This document shows positions 6,580-13,382 of a stretch of DNA of 17,395 nucleotides, one piece after another; within the stretch, counting starts at the first letter, position 1; each line of letters starts with the position of its first letter. The notes below the pieces were generated by a model. The model was not told where the DNA came from. It saw only the letters and a program-made list of their open reading frames with translations, and made no database searches. The position numbers and the translations under genes are program-made. Source of the DNA: Lachnospiraceae bacterium (lineage in GTDB: Bacteria; Bacillota_A; Clostridia; Lachnospirales; Lachnospiraceae); assembly GCA_017416505.1 (NCBI GenBank), contig JAFQCI010000011.1, forward strand, positions 1 through 17,395, in the 5' to 3' direction.

Positions 6580-7302
6580 CTAGTCAAGTTTATATCCAAT
6601 TCCCCATACTGTTTTTATGTACTCTTCCTCTATGACTGCAGAGATTTTCTTTCGAAGATTACTGATGTGCATATTCACTGTATTATCTTCTCCATAATAT
6701 CCACCCTGCCAAATCATTTCATAAAGCGTCTCTCTTGAAAAAACTTTGTTTGGATGTTCCATCAAGAGTTTTAAAATATCATATTCATGTGCAGTAAGCG
6801 AAAGGGAAATTCCATCCACCTTCACTTCCCTTTCTTTAGGATAAAGGCTTAACTTTTTATATATTAAAGTTTCCTGAATCTCTTCCTTGTTCTGGATGCC
6901 TTCTTTTTGGGTATATCTTTGGTATCGTTTTATGGCACCATTTACTCTGGCAGATACCTCCTCCGGCTCAAAAGGTTTTACAAGATAATCGTCTGCCCCA
7001 AGATTTAATACCTTTACCTTATCCTCCAAAGAAGATTTGGCAGATAATACAATGATAGGAATATCACTCATTTCTCTGACCTTTTCCAACAGTTCCTCTC
7101 CCATCATTCCCGGAAGCATCAAATCCAGAAGAATCAAATCAAAGTCAGCTATCTCTCCCTCTTCTTTCTTTATAAATAATCTTAGTTCCGCCTCTGTCCC
7201 AGAGAAAGCCTGTACCACCTCATGCCCTTGCTGCTTCATTATTTTAGCTAAAAGTGTATTGATATCAGAATCATCTTCTACAATAAGTATTTTATATGAC
7301 AT
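6580..7302 (-). CDS. OmpR-family response regulator
   Basis: A 240-residue two-component response regulator. The receiver domain (about 1-120) has the acidic pair D10/D11 in ILIVEDD, phosphoacceptor Asp60 (LILLDLMLPG), Ser87 (IIVLSAK) and Lys109 (DDYLVKPF). The C-terminal winged helix domain (about 145-240) has the typical LTAHEYDILKLLMEHPNKVFSRETLYEMIW and the ending VWGIGYKLD. The linker is somewhat long and charged. The RBS AGGAGG sits just before the ATG. It is the first gene of the cassette, followed by ATPase, permease and kinase, and should be phosphorylated by that kinase. The tandem repeat directly behind it suggests that it activates the ABC genes from an internal promoter. Confidence 0.95.
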   Translation of the reverse strand: MSYKILIVEDDSDINTLLAKIMKQQGHEVVQAFSGTEAELRLFIKKEEGEIADFDLILLDLMLPGMMGEELLEKVREMSDIPIIVLSAKSSLEDKVKVLNLGADDYLVKPFEPEEVSARVNGAIKRYQRYTQKEGIQNKEEIQETLIYKKLSLYPKEREVKVDGISLSLTAHEYDILKLLMEHPNKVFSRETLYEMIWQGGYYGEDNTVNMHISNLRKKISAVIEEEYIKTVWGIGYKLD

Positions 7303-7367
7303 GTTTTCCTCCTAATATCATAGGGACAAACTGCCTTTTGCCCTCAAATCATTCATGTATCTTTCAC

Positions 7368-7397
7368 ATTATAACATTTGCTTTCATATTGCAACAA
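7368..7397 (-). promoter_or_regulatory. Promoter of the response regulator/ABC/kinase operon
   Basis: The minus strand carries TATAAT at 7373-7368 preceded by TG one base away (extended -10, TGTTATAAT). TTGTTG at 7397-7392 is a possible -35 with an 18-base spacer. It lies 66 bases before the regulator's start codon. Confidence 0.65.
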
Positions 7398-7486
7398 TAA
7401 ATATTTCTTTATAATAAGGCTTCCACCCAAAAAATATCCAGATACCAAAAAAATCCTGCAGAATAGCCTAAAATGAATCTGCATTA

Positions 7487-7515
7487 TTGACTTATGTCTT
7501 TTCTTCTTATAAAAT
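7487..7515 (+). promoter_or_regulatory. Sigma-A promoter of the zinc-ribbon membrane protein gene
   Basis: TTGACT at 7487-7492 and TAAAAT at 7510-7515 are exactly 17 bases apart, 54 bases before the gene's start codon. It is divergent from the response-regulator promoter, with about 100 bases between them. Confidence 0.75.
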
Positions 7516-7568
7516 AGATTTGTTTGTGTCGCAAATATGTTTTATTTTAAATGAGGAGGAAAACAACT

Positions 7569-8237
7569 ATGAAACAATGTCCTTACTGTGGATACACTGG
7601 TACTGACGCTGAAACTTATTGTAACAAATGCGGTTCTCTTATGAACAGCGTACCAAATTCCATGCAACAAGCATCCAATGCTTCACCTTATACTTATAAT
7701 TCTGTAAATTCAATGGGAAACACAGAAAAACCTAAGAAAAGAAACAAGGGTCTAGCCATTTTTCTATCCATTCTTGGAGTTTTCCTGGTTTTAGGGATTG
7801 TTGTTACTGTTATATTTATATCTTTTGCCAGAAGTATGTTTATGCCAAGGTCCTTTATGAATGCCCTTGTGGATGGAGATTATGATAAAGTACTTTCTTA
7901 CTTCCCTGACTATATTGCCGAGGAGCAATATGATGATGATGAAGAAACCTTTGAAATTTTAAAGGAAAATTTCGAATATTATTGTGGCAAGGATATGAAG
8001 CTTAACAAATATTCTGTAGACTTAACCAAAACCCTAAAAGGCGAAGATGCAGAAGAAATGAATGAATATTATGAAGAATTATATGAAGACTACAAAGTAG
8101 CTGACAAATTCTATTGCTATGAAGGAACCTTTACTGTAAAAGGTGATGAAGATTCCGTAGACTTCACCTTCGAAGCTATCGTATGTAAGATTGATGGAAA
8201 ATACTATTTATTTAATATTAACTGGGATGAAGACTAA
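7569..8237 (+). CDS. Zinc-ribbon single-pass membrane protein of unknown function
   Basis: A 222-residue protein. An N-terminal zinc ribbon has cysteines 4, 7, 18 and 21 (CPYCG and CNKCG). Next come a Ser/Asn/Pro-rich linker (about 25-55), a basic stretch (KPKKRNKG) and one membrane segment (about 62-86). The C-terminal domain of about 130 residues is strongly acidic (DDDEE, EDAEEMNEYYEELYEDY) and by the positive-inside rule faces outside. The ending, FTFEAIVCKIDGKYYLFNINW, looks like the small DUF4878/NTF2-like or TcaA-like folds found after such anchors, but this is not certain. The ATG at 7569 is chosen because GGAGG at 7555-7559 is 9 bases upstream; the ATG at 7551 overlaps this RBS. It is monocistronic with its own promoter and terminator. 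Its proximity to the two-component cassette may be meaningful but is unproven. Confidence 0.85.
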   Translation: MKQCPYCGYTGTDAETYCNKCGSLMNSVPNSMQQASNASPYTYNSVNSMGNTEKPKKRNKGLAIFLSILGVFLVLGIVVTVIFISFARSMFMPRSFMNALVDGDYDKVLSYFPDYIAEEQYDDDEETFEILKENFEYYCGKDMKLNKYSVDLTKTLKGEDAEEMNEYYEELYEDYKVADKFYCYEGTFTVKGDEDSVDFTFEAIVCKIDGKYYLFNINWDED

Positions 8238-8250
8238 TCATAAATAATTG

Positions 8251-8273
8251 AGAATTTAAAAGCTTTAAATTCT
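8251..8273 (+). repeat. AT-rich hairpin after the zinc-ribbon gene
   Basis: AGAATTTAAA (8251-8260) and TTTAAATTCT (8264-8273) are perfect 10-bp inverted arms with a 3-base loop, followed by GATATTTTT. It begins 13 bases after the stop codon and may be a first, weak terminator ahead of the stronger one at 8288-8332. Confidence 0.5.
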
Positions 8274-8287
8274 GATATTTTTATCAT

Positions 8288-8332
8288 AAAAAGTGGAAAA
8301 CCGATGGTGATTGTTTCGGTTTTCCACTTTTT
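8288..8332. terminator. Strong bidirectional rho-independent terminator
   Basis: A perfect 17-bp stem, AAAAAGTGGAAAACCGA (8288-8304) with TCGGTTTTCCACTTTTT (8316-8332), encloses an 11-base loop. Its A and T ends provide a T-run in either direction. It separates the convergent zinc-ribbon and membrane MerR genes. Confidence 0.9.
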
Positions 8333-8366
8333 AATTTCTATAATTCGAGTCATGAATCATCTGGAT

Positions 8367-9701
8367 TTATGATTTTAAATTTATAATTCGCAGGAACCGT
8401 TCTACGAATTCCTGGTCCAAATCACAATTTTCATATCCTTCTTCGCTTGCTTTTTTGGGAATTCCTAAACCCACCAATGCCTGGTCAAATTCTTCTAACT
8501 CTAAATAGGATTCTTCTTCATATCTTTTTATATCCTCATTTACACTAGGTACATGAAATGTAATGGTCTTTCCATCCAGTTCAATCTGATAAAAGAACTC
8601 TCCTTTGTGCTTGTATTCCGCGATGGCAAAACTCTTATTTCCAAATCCTGTGGTGATGGATTCCACATCAGAGTATTCATAAACCACTCCCCCCGGACAA
8701 ACCGGTGTATGGCAGATAATTGAATCTTCTGTTACAACCGTAACATTGGTCATACAACAATAAATTGCTATTGCCCAAAAAAGAATTACCATCCATCTCC
8801 ATTTTCCAAGATGATTCCAAATATAAATGATATCATTCATTTTTTCCATCTGTTCCTTACTCTTTTTTGAGATTTTTGCAGCAATAAGCAAACAAATTAA
8901 AATTACAGGAATCATCATCAACCAAATCATCACTACTCCTGCTACAGGGTGATATTCATAAAACAAATACTTCTCTGGTATTATCAGCTTTTCAAATAAT
9001 ACCATAATCAAAACCACCGCAACAATCCCAACAATGCAGACAATAATAAGAACCGGAGTCATCCATGCCCATTCACGATTTTTCTTTTTTACCCGCTCCT
9101 TCTGTTTGCGATACTGGGTAATATAATGAATCCAGTTAAACGTAAGAAATGCAGTTCCAACCAAGGCTAAGAAAGCATTTACCATCAGCACTCCATAAAT
9201 ACCATTTTTAATGTTATAAAACAGCCATAAAATCGGTCCTGAATAAATAAAAGATGATGCAATGGTAGAAAAAAGATTAGGACACCCAAAGTCCTTTAAT
9301 TCTTCTTTAAATTCTGCCCACTCCTCGCCTTCCAAATATTCGATGGTTTCATTGTATTCTTCAATGAACTTTGGTTCTGCTTTATATTCCTTCGCTAAAG
9401 TCAGACACATTTCCTGCTTGTTTTCATTGATTTCTTTTTGCAGGGCAAAGGCTGTTGCCTTGTTTTGAAGTGCTTCCTTAATTTCTTCCTCTTCCTTATC
9501 TAATAACAGGCGAATTTCCTCAATGCTAAAATCAAGATATCGAAACAGTTTTATCCATCTCAATCGGTTTACCTCATTTTCGGAATAGCTACGGTAAGAA
9601 TTATCCTGATTCCTCTCCACCGTAATTAACTCTTTTGATTCGTAAAAACGAATGCTTTTTGCTGTTAATCCTGTCAGTTTTTCTACGTCTTTAATTGTCA
9701 T
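8367..9701 (-). CDS. Membrane-integrated MerR-family transcription regulator
   Basis: A 444-residue protein with an unusual fusion. Residues 1-70 are a MerR DNA-binding domain (MTIKDVEKLTGLTAKSIRFYESKELI, then RNQDNSYRSYSENEVNRLRWI and FSIEEIRLLL). Helical linker: 71-140. Five hydrophobic segments follow at about 144-163, 167-190, 213-236, 253-275 and 302-320. Basic loops at 197-210 and 275-300 fix the topology: N-terminus inside, C-terminus outside. Residues 321-444 would be an extracytoplasmic domain with alternating beta-like strands (VVYEYSDVESITTGFG, FFYQIELDGKTITFHV). The likely role is a one-component sensor that reads an external or membrane signal while bound to DNA (inference). ATG at 9701 follows a GGGGG-type RBS. 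A MerR-type promoter is found upstream, now separated from the gene by a 143-bp mobile element. Confidence 0.85.
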   Translation of the reverse strand: MTIKDVEKLTGLTAKSIRFYESKELITVERNQDNSYRSYSENEVNRLRWIKLFRYLDFSIEEIRLLLDKEEEEIKEALQNKATAFALQKEINENKQEMCLTLAKEYKAEPKFIEEYNETIEYLEGEEWAEFKEELKDFGCPNLFSTIASSFIYSGPILWLFYNIKNGIYGVLMVNAFLALVGTAFLTFNWIHYITQYRKQKERVKKKNREWAWMTPVLIIVCIVGIVAVVLIMVLFEKLIIPEKYLFYEYHPVAGVVMIWLMMIPVILICLLIAAKISKKSKEQMEKMNDIIYIWNHLGKWRWMVILFWAIAIYCCMTNVTVVTEDSIICHTPVCPGGVVYEYSDVESITTGFGNKSFAIAEYKHKGEFFYQIELDGKTITFHVPSVNEDIKRYEEESYLELEEFDQALVGLGIPKKASEEGYENCDLDQEFVERFLRIINLKS

Positions 9702-9733
9702 AGTCGTCCCCCTTCTTTTTTTATAATGAAACT

Positions 9734-9761
9734 AATGATGCAATCTTTTTACCGCATCATT
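9734..9761. promoter_or_regulatory. Inverted repeat in the leader of the membrane MerR gene
   Basis: AATGATGC at 9734-9741 and GCATCATT at 9754-9761 are perfect 8-bp arms around 12 bases. The minus strand also has TATAAA at about 9725-9720, so this may be an operator of a secondary promoter or a leader hairpin. It lies between the mobile element and the gene. Confidence 0.4.
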
Positions 9762-9781
9762 TATCCCGAACATACACTATT

Positions 9782-9924
9782 GTTACTGTTCACTCGTGCC
9801 TCGTAAACAGTAACAATTCGCAGGCTCATTTAGAGTTTTGCTTCGCAAAAGGAGCCTGCGAACTCCTGAATCATGTTCTTACGCACCAAAACAGCAAGTG
9901 TTTTGGTGCTGTCTGTACAGTAAT
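9782..9924. mobile_element. 143-bp MITE-like hairpin element, copy 2, with 8-bp target duplication
   Basis: Identical to 2-144 except one internal base (9874) and the last base (T for C at 9924). It has the same three hairpins: 9782-9790/9806-9814, 9817-9827/9852-9862 and 9883-9893/9899-9909. It is flanked by ACACTATT at 9774-9781 and 9925-9932, a perfect 8-bp direct repeat. Because of the last-base change the repeat can be read as 10 bp (ATACACTATT). It is inserted between a MerR-type promoter (9920-9950, minus strand) and the membrane MerR gene, so its hairpins would be in that gene's 5' leader. A reading frame that starts inside it (9838-10077) has no coding character. Confidence 0.88.
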
Positions 9925-9950
9925 ACACTATTCCCTAAGGGGAAGGTCAA
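9920..9950 (-). promoter_or_regulatory. MerR-type promoter of the membrane MerR gene, abutting the mobile element
   Basis: On the minus strand, TTGACC (9950-9945) and TATTAC (9925-9920) are 19 bases apart. The spacer has a clean dyad, TTCCC and GGGAA around CTTA (9944-9931). The present -10 box is built from one base of the target duplication and five bases of the element's end. Removing the element and one target repeat restores TTGACC-N19-TATGTT. Likely autoregulated by the membrane MerR protein. Confidence 0.65.
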
Positions 9951-9990
9951 GATTTTTTTCAGATTTTTATTATTTTTTGTAAATTTAGTA

Positions 9991-10030
9991 CCCTTACGAG
10001 CCGAACGCAGCGGGAGCGGCCTGCGATGTT
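9991..10030. other. GC-rich island in an AT-rich intergenic region
   Basis: About 30 bases around GAGCCGAACGCAGCGGGAGC stand out against very AT-rich flanks. Short complementary pieces are present (GCCG/CGGC, CCG/CGG). It may be a remnant of another dispersed repeat or insertion sequence end. The rest of 9951-10069 holds T-rich sequence and nothing else recognised. Confidence 0.3.
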
Positions 10031-10069
10031 TTGTTCATTTTAATTCCTACTTTCCTTTTTATGAGTTAA

Positions 10070-10078
10070 TGGTATAAT
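10070..10078 (+). promoter_or_regulatory. Extended -10 promoter of the MFS transporter gene
   Basis: TGGTATAAT is a perfect extended -10 box, 65 bases before the start codon. No convincing -35 box is seen 16-18 bases upstream, which the TGn motif can compensate for. Confidence 0.6.
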
Positions 10079-10143
10079 ACATTCTATAGACATACGTTAA
10101 TGTTTACACGCTACGTCAAACTTTCCAAAGGAGATATCAGCCT

Positions 10144-11313
10144 ATGTTTTCACTTTTATTAGCTATCATTTATCTTGCATTTATCAGTTTGGGATTGCCG
10201 GATTCCCTTTTAGGTTCCGCCTGGCCGGTTATGTTTCATGAATTAAATGTTCCCATTTCCTATGCAGGAATCATTTCCATGATTATTTCTGGCGGTACTA
10301 TTATTTCCAGCTTATTTTCAGATAAAATTACAAGAAAACTTGGGACAGGACTTGTAACTGCCATCAGCGTATTACTTACGGCAAGTGCCTTGTTTGGCTT
10401 TTCTATCTCAAGCTCTTTTATTGCACTTTGTATTTTTGCCATTCCTTATGGTTTAGGAGCTGGAGCCATCGATGCCGCACTAAATAACTATGTTGCCTTG
10501 CATTACAGTTCCAGACATATGAGCTGGCTTCATTGTTTTTGGGGTGTCGGTGCATCTATCAGCCCATATATCATGAGTTATGCCATTCAATCCGGACACG
10601 GATGGAACAATGGATACCGTATGGTATCAGCCATACAAATTTTCCTTACTGTTATTCTATTCCTTTCCCTGCCTCTTTGGAAAAAAAAAGGAGTAGTTTC
10701 ACCAGAGGACGAAAACTACGAGGCACCATTAAAACTTAGGGAAGCATTGAAAATAAAAGGTGTCATTCCTATATTACTTGCTTTCTTTTCTTATTGTGCC
10801 TTCGAATCAACCGCAGGGCTTTGGATTAGTACTTATCTTGTAGAACATAGAAATTGGGACAGTCAGAAGGCGGCTGCCTTTGCTTCCCTCTTTTATCTTG
10901 GAATCACTCTGGGACGTTTTATCAATGGATTTATTGCCGATAAATTGGGCGATAAGACCATGATAAGAATCGGCACCGCAATTATGTTCACAGGGGTTTT
11001 ATTCATCGCATTTCCTACTGAAATTAGTATTATCCCCCTTATCGGTCTTACGATTGCCGGTTTAGGAGCTGCCCCTGTATATCCTTCCATCATACACTCG
11101 ACACCTGCTAATTTCGGGAAGGAAAATTCCCATGCAATTATAGGCATTCAAATGGCAAGTGCATATGTTGGAAGTACCTTTATGCCCCCGATTTTTGGAT
11201 TTATTGCAGAACATATCAGCGTTGCAATTTATCCATTGTATCTTGTGATTTTTGTTATTCTATTGCTTGCGATGTCCGAAAGATTAAACCGTATTGTCGC
11301 AAAAAGACAATAA
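10144..11313 (+). CDS. MFS transporter
   Basis: A 389-residue major facilitator protein with about twelve membrane segments and a central cytosolic loop at about residues 180-205. MFS motif A-like loops are seen twice, SDKITRKLGTG (59-69) and GRFINGFIADKLGDK (257-271), reflecting the two six-helix halves. PYGLGAGAIDAALNNYVA (101-118) and LHCFWGVGASISP (129-141) resemble the FucP/YfkF-like branch, which moves sugars or unknown small molecules by ion coupling. The substrate cannot be told. ATG at 10144 has GGAG (10130-10133) 10 bases upstream. The 3' end overlaps the convergent membrane-protein gene by 30 bases and no separate terminator follows. It is not obviously linked to the flanking genes. 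Confidence 0.9.
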   Translation: MFSLLLAIIYLAFISLGLPDSLLGSAWPVMFHELNVPISYAGIISMIISGGTIISSLFSDKITRKLGTGLVTAISVLLTASALFGFSISSSFIALCIFAIPYGLGAGAIDAALNNYVALHYSSRHMSWLHCFWGVGASISPYIMSYAIQSGHGWNNGYRMVSAIQIFLTVILFLSLPLWKKKGVVSPEDENYEAPLKLREALKIKGVIPILLAFFSYCAFESTAGLWISTYLVEHRNWDSQKAAAFASLFYLGITLGRFINGFIADKLGDKTMIRIGTAIMFTGVLFIAFPTEISIIPLIGLTIAGLGAAPVYPSIIHSTPANFGKENSHAIIGIQMASAYVGSTFMPPIFGFIAEHISVAIYPLYLVIFVILLLAMSERLNRIVAKRQ

Positions 11314-11796
11314 CGATTCTTTCAGACTTTCGATAAATTTATCATAATTTTCCTCGGTCATATCCTTTGTTACTTCGTTAAAAGATGCTTCTGTATAATT
11401 TTCTTTTATGTATGTACTAAGTTCCTGTTTTTCTTTTATATTTCCGATGCCGTTCACAAACAGGATAATGGGAACTATCGCAAACAATAAAGAAAATACC
11501 AATAATGCAGAAGCACCTTTTATTTGCTTCTTTTGTTCTTTGATTGCGATTATGGTAAAAATGACACAGACTAGAAAAAAGCACAAGGCACAAACCATCC
11601 ATACCCGACTCATTTGTAACTCAATAGAAATTTGTTTCATAAACTGTGCGTATCTATTGTCCATTCCCACCCTGGCAAGACCTAAAAAGCCAGTAACCAA
11701 TACACTCCCTACAAGCCCTGCAATAAAAATAAAAAAAAGGAGCGTAACTTCAATTATAATCTTTAACCATCCATTTAGTTTTTTCTTCTCTTTCAT
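11284..11796 (-). CDS. Small membrane protein of unknown function (3 TM)
   Basis: A 170-residue protein with three hydrophobic segments at about 11-38, 65-85 and 94-115, basic ends (MKEKKK, KEQKKQIKG) and a charged C-terminal tail of about 50 residues (KEKQELSTYIKENYTEASFNEVTKDM). No family was recognised. The ATG lies 22 bases after the stop of the upstream membrane-protein gene, so both are probably co-transcribed with the lipase. Its last 30 bases overlap the end of the convergent MFS gene. Being downstream of a lipase-like gene suggests a membrane or lipid context, but no function can be assigned. Confidence 0.7.
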   Translation of the reverse strand: MKEKKKLNGWLKIIIEVTLLFFIFIAGLVGSVLVTGFLGLARVGMDNRYAQFMKQISIELQMSRVWMVCALCFFLVCVIFTIIAIKEQKKQIKGASALLVFSLLFAIVPIILFVNGIGNIKEKQELSTYIKENYTEASFNEVTKDMTEENYDKFIESLKESLLSFCDNTV

Positions 11797-11818
11797 AAAT
11801 TTCCCTCATTTTGATTTC

Positions 11819-12322
11819 TCACATACAAATTCTTGCTGTATATGTATTTCTGGCACTAAAAATAATATCTGCCCCTAATAGAATAGTTGCAAGAACATTA
11901 CTTACCGTTGGTAACTCAATAACAGAAAGGATAAGAATCACTTCCATAAGTGCTTGTAATGCATATTCTATCCCCATCATAATCCGATATGCAAGCAACC
12001 TTCCACCAGAATTTTTATATACCAACCGGGCTATTAACGCAACTAAAAACAACAATGCCGCATATCCTGTCAAAAAAATCAATGCAAGTTTTAGTGCTAT
12101 TACACCAAGCCCTCCTATTAAATAGCCAAAACTTTCCATGATGATTCCATAACCTTCCACATCACCAATTTCATCCCCTTGGCGTTTTTCATTAATGCTA
12201 CTTTCAATCTGCTCCAGTTCTTTGTCTGCCTTTGATACTGCTCTCCAAACAGTAAATGATATTAGTAACACTGCCACCACTACTACCATTGCTAATATAA
12301 AATTTATATTTGCTTTTTTCAT
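11819..12322 (-). CDS. Small membrane protein of unknown function (4-5 TM)
   Basis: A 167-residue protein. The first hydrophobic segment (about 8-25) is followed by a charged stretch (SKADKELEQIESSINEKRQGDE). Two closely spaced segments follow at about 66-102 (GYLIGGLGVIALKLALIFLTGYAALLF), then one or two more at about 118-158. No family motif was recognised. It begins 18 bases after the lipase-like gene and precedes another small membrane protein by 22 bases, all on the minus strand, so it is the middle gene of a three-gene operon. The RBS before ATG 12322 is a moderate AAGGCGAG. Confidence 0.7.
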   Translation of the reverse strand: MKKANINFILAMVVVVAVLLISFTVWRAVSKADKELEQIESSINEKRQGDEIGDVEGYGIIMESFGYLIGGLGVIALKLALIFLTGYAALLFLVALIARLVYKNSGGRLLAYRIMMGIEYALQALMEVILILSVIELPTVSNVLATILLGADIIFSARNTYTARICM

Positions 12323-12340
12323 ATGTTTTTCTCGCCTTTC

Positions 12341-13159
12341 TTATAACCCTCGTTCCCCTAATTTTCCTACAATATCCTTATAAAAATCAGTAATATCTGA
12401 TATTCCCTGTCCTTGTTTTTTGGTAAGACGAAATCTTCTTAAATCTACCTCATCACTATGAGAAATCCCCCGTCTAGCATTGCTTCTTTGAATCCCTTGA
12501 AACTCTCCCCACTTCACAGCCTCTGGGGTAAGAAATCCGTCATTTTCCCCTTCAATTTTGGAAACCACAAGATTCGTAAACCAATATAAGCCATCACTAA
12601 AAGGATGCTGCATGACAAAAGCGTAACTTTGATAATACACATTCTCGTCATCCGGATTATCATCGTTGAATTTTTTTGCACTTTTAGTAGTAAAGGAATG
12701 AAAAATCTGATAGGTACTCGGTTTTTTATCTCCTAATATTCTCATCCACACATCCGTACAGAAAGCTACAATCCGAACTAAGATATCCGGCATTTTTAAA
12801 AGCCAATCCACAGTTTTTGAGCCATGATGTGGTGTACTAATGGTGGTCAAAGATGCCACATATTGACCGGCACCCAGGGAAGATATAGCATACCGCATAT
12901 CCAGACCACCTTTTGAATGGGCAATCACATTTACTTTTTCACAACCTGTTTCTTTCACAATCTGCTCAATGCGGTTTCTTAAAAGCTTTCCATTATCTTC
13001 TATGGAGGCGTTGCTGTCCTGGTTTCCATAATAGATTTTACATCCACTCTTTTCCAATTCTCTCGGTATTCTTCCCCAATAATTCAATACTTTACTATCT
13101 CGAAATCCCATTCCATGTACAAGCAAACATGGATATTTTAGATTGTAATTTCCTTCCAT
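12341..13159 (-). CDS. Alpha/beta-hydrolase, lipase/esterase-like
   Basis: A 272-residue serine hydrolase of the lipase type. Numbering from the ATG at 13159, the oxyanion-loop motif is LVHGMGF (about residues 13-19), the nucleophile elbow AHSKGG carries Ser82, the acid is probably Asp207 (EGENDGFL) and the base His234 (GISHSDEVD). STPHHGS (about 108-114) is typical of triacylglycerol lipases. There is no signal peptide, so it probably acts inside the cell or at the membrane, perhaps on lipids or esters. ATG 13159 is chosen because GAGG at 13172-13169 lies 9 bases upstream; an ATG at 13165 and TTG at 13168 are too close to that RBS. It is the first gene of an operon with two small membrane proteins. 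Confidence 0.88.
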   Translation of the reverse strand: MEGNYNLKYPCLLVHGMGFRDSKVLNYWGRIPRELEKSGCKIYYGNQDSNASIEDNGKLLRNRIEQIVKETGCEKVNVIAHSKGGLDMRYAISSLGAGQYVASLTTISTPHHGSKTVDWLLKMPDILVRIVAFCTDVWMRILGDKKPSTYQIFHSFTTKSAKKFNDDNPDDENVYYQSYAFVMQHPFSDGLYWFTNLVVSKIEGENDGFLTPEAVKWGEFQGIQRSNARRGISHSDEVDLRRFRLTKKQGQGISDITDFYKDIVGKLGERGL

Positions 13160-13198
13160 TTCCATCAACCTCGATTCTTCTCTACATTTCCCTAATAA

Positions 13199-13207
13199 AT
13201 TATATCA
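13199..13207 (-). promoter_or_regulatory. Extended -10 promoter of the lipase operon
   Basis: The minus strand reads TGATATAAT at 13207-13199, 40 bases before the lipase start. No good -35 box lies at the usual distance. It sits between the lipase gene and the terminator of the upstream unit. Confidence 0.6.
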
Positions 13208-13297
13208 AAATGTTATGATTCCTTCCACAATATTCTTTACTTTTTATCATAGTTTATCCTTAAACCGGAAAATTCAAGAAAGTCTCCATCAAACAAA

Positions 13298-13340
13298 AAC
13301 TCAGGAAACACTTCCACATACCAGAAGTATTCCCTGAGTT
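13298..13340 (-). terminator. Rho-independent terminator after the peptidase unit
   Basis: On the minus strand AACTCAGG (13340-13333) pairs with CCTGAGTT (13305-13298), with an inner 5-bp stem (13328-13324/13314-13310) after a small internal loop. The following bases are T-rich (GTTTTTGTTTG). It lies 43 bases after the stop of the gene at 13383. Confidence 0.8.
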
Positions 13341-13382
13341 AGAATTATACCACTTCATTTATATTTGCATTAGCATTGAAAA

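Noticed and set aside
9838..10077. 79-codon open frame starting inside the second mobile element
   Set aside because: It runs across hairpins, a GC-rich island and T-rich spacer, has no RBS, and its composition is not protein-like.
11408..11878. 156-codon plus-strand open frame
   Set aside because: It lies antisense to two small membrane-protein genes and has no RBS or family resemblance.
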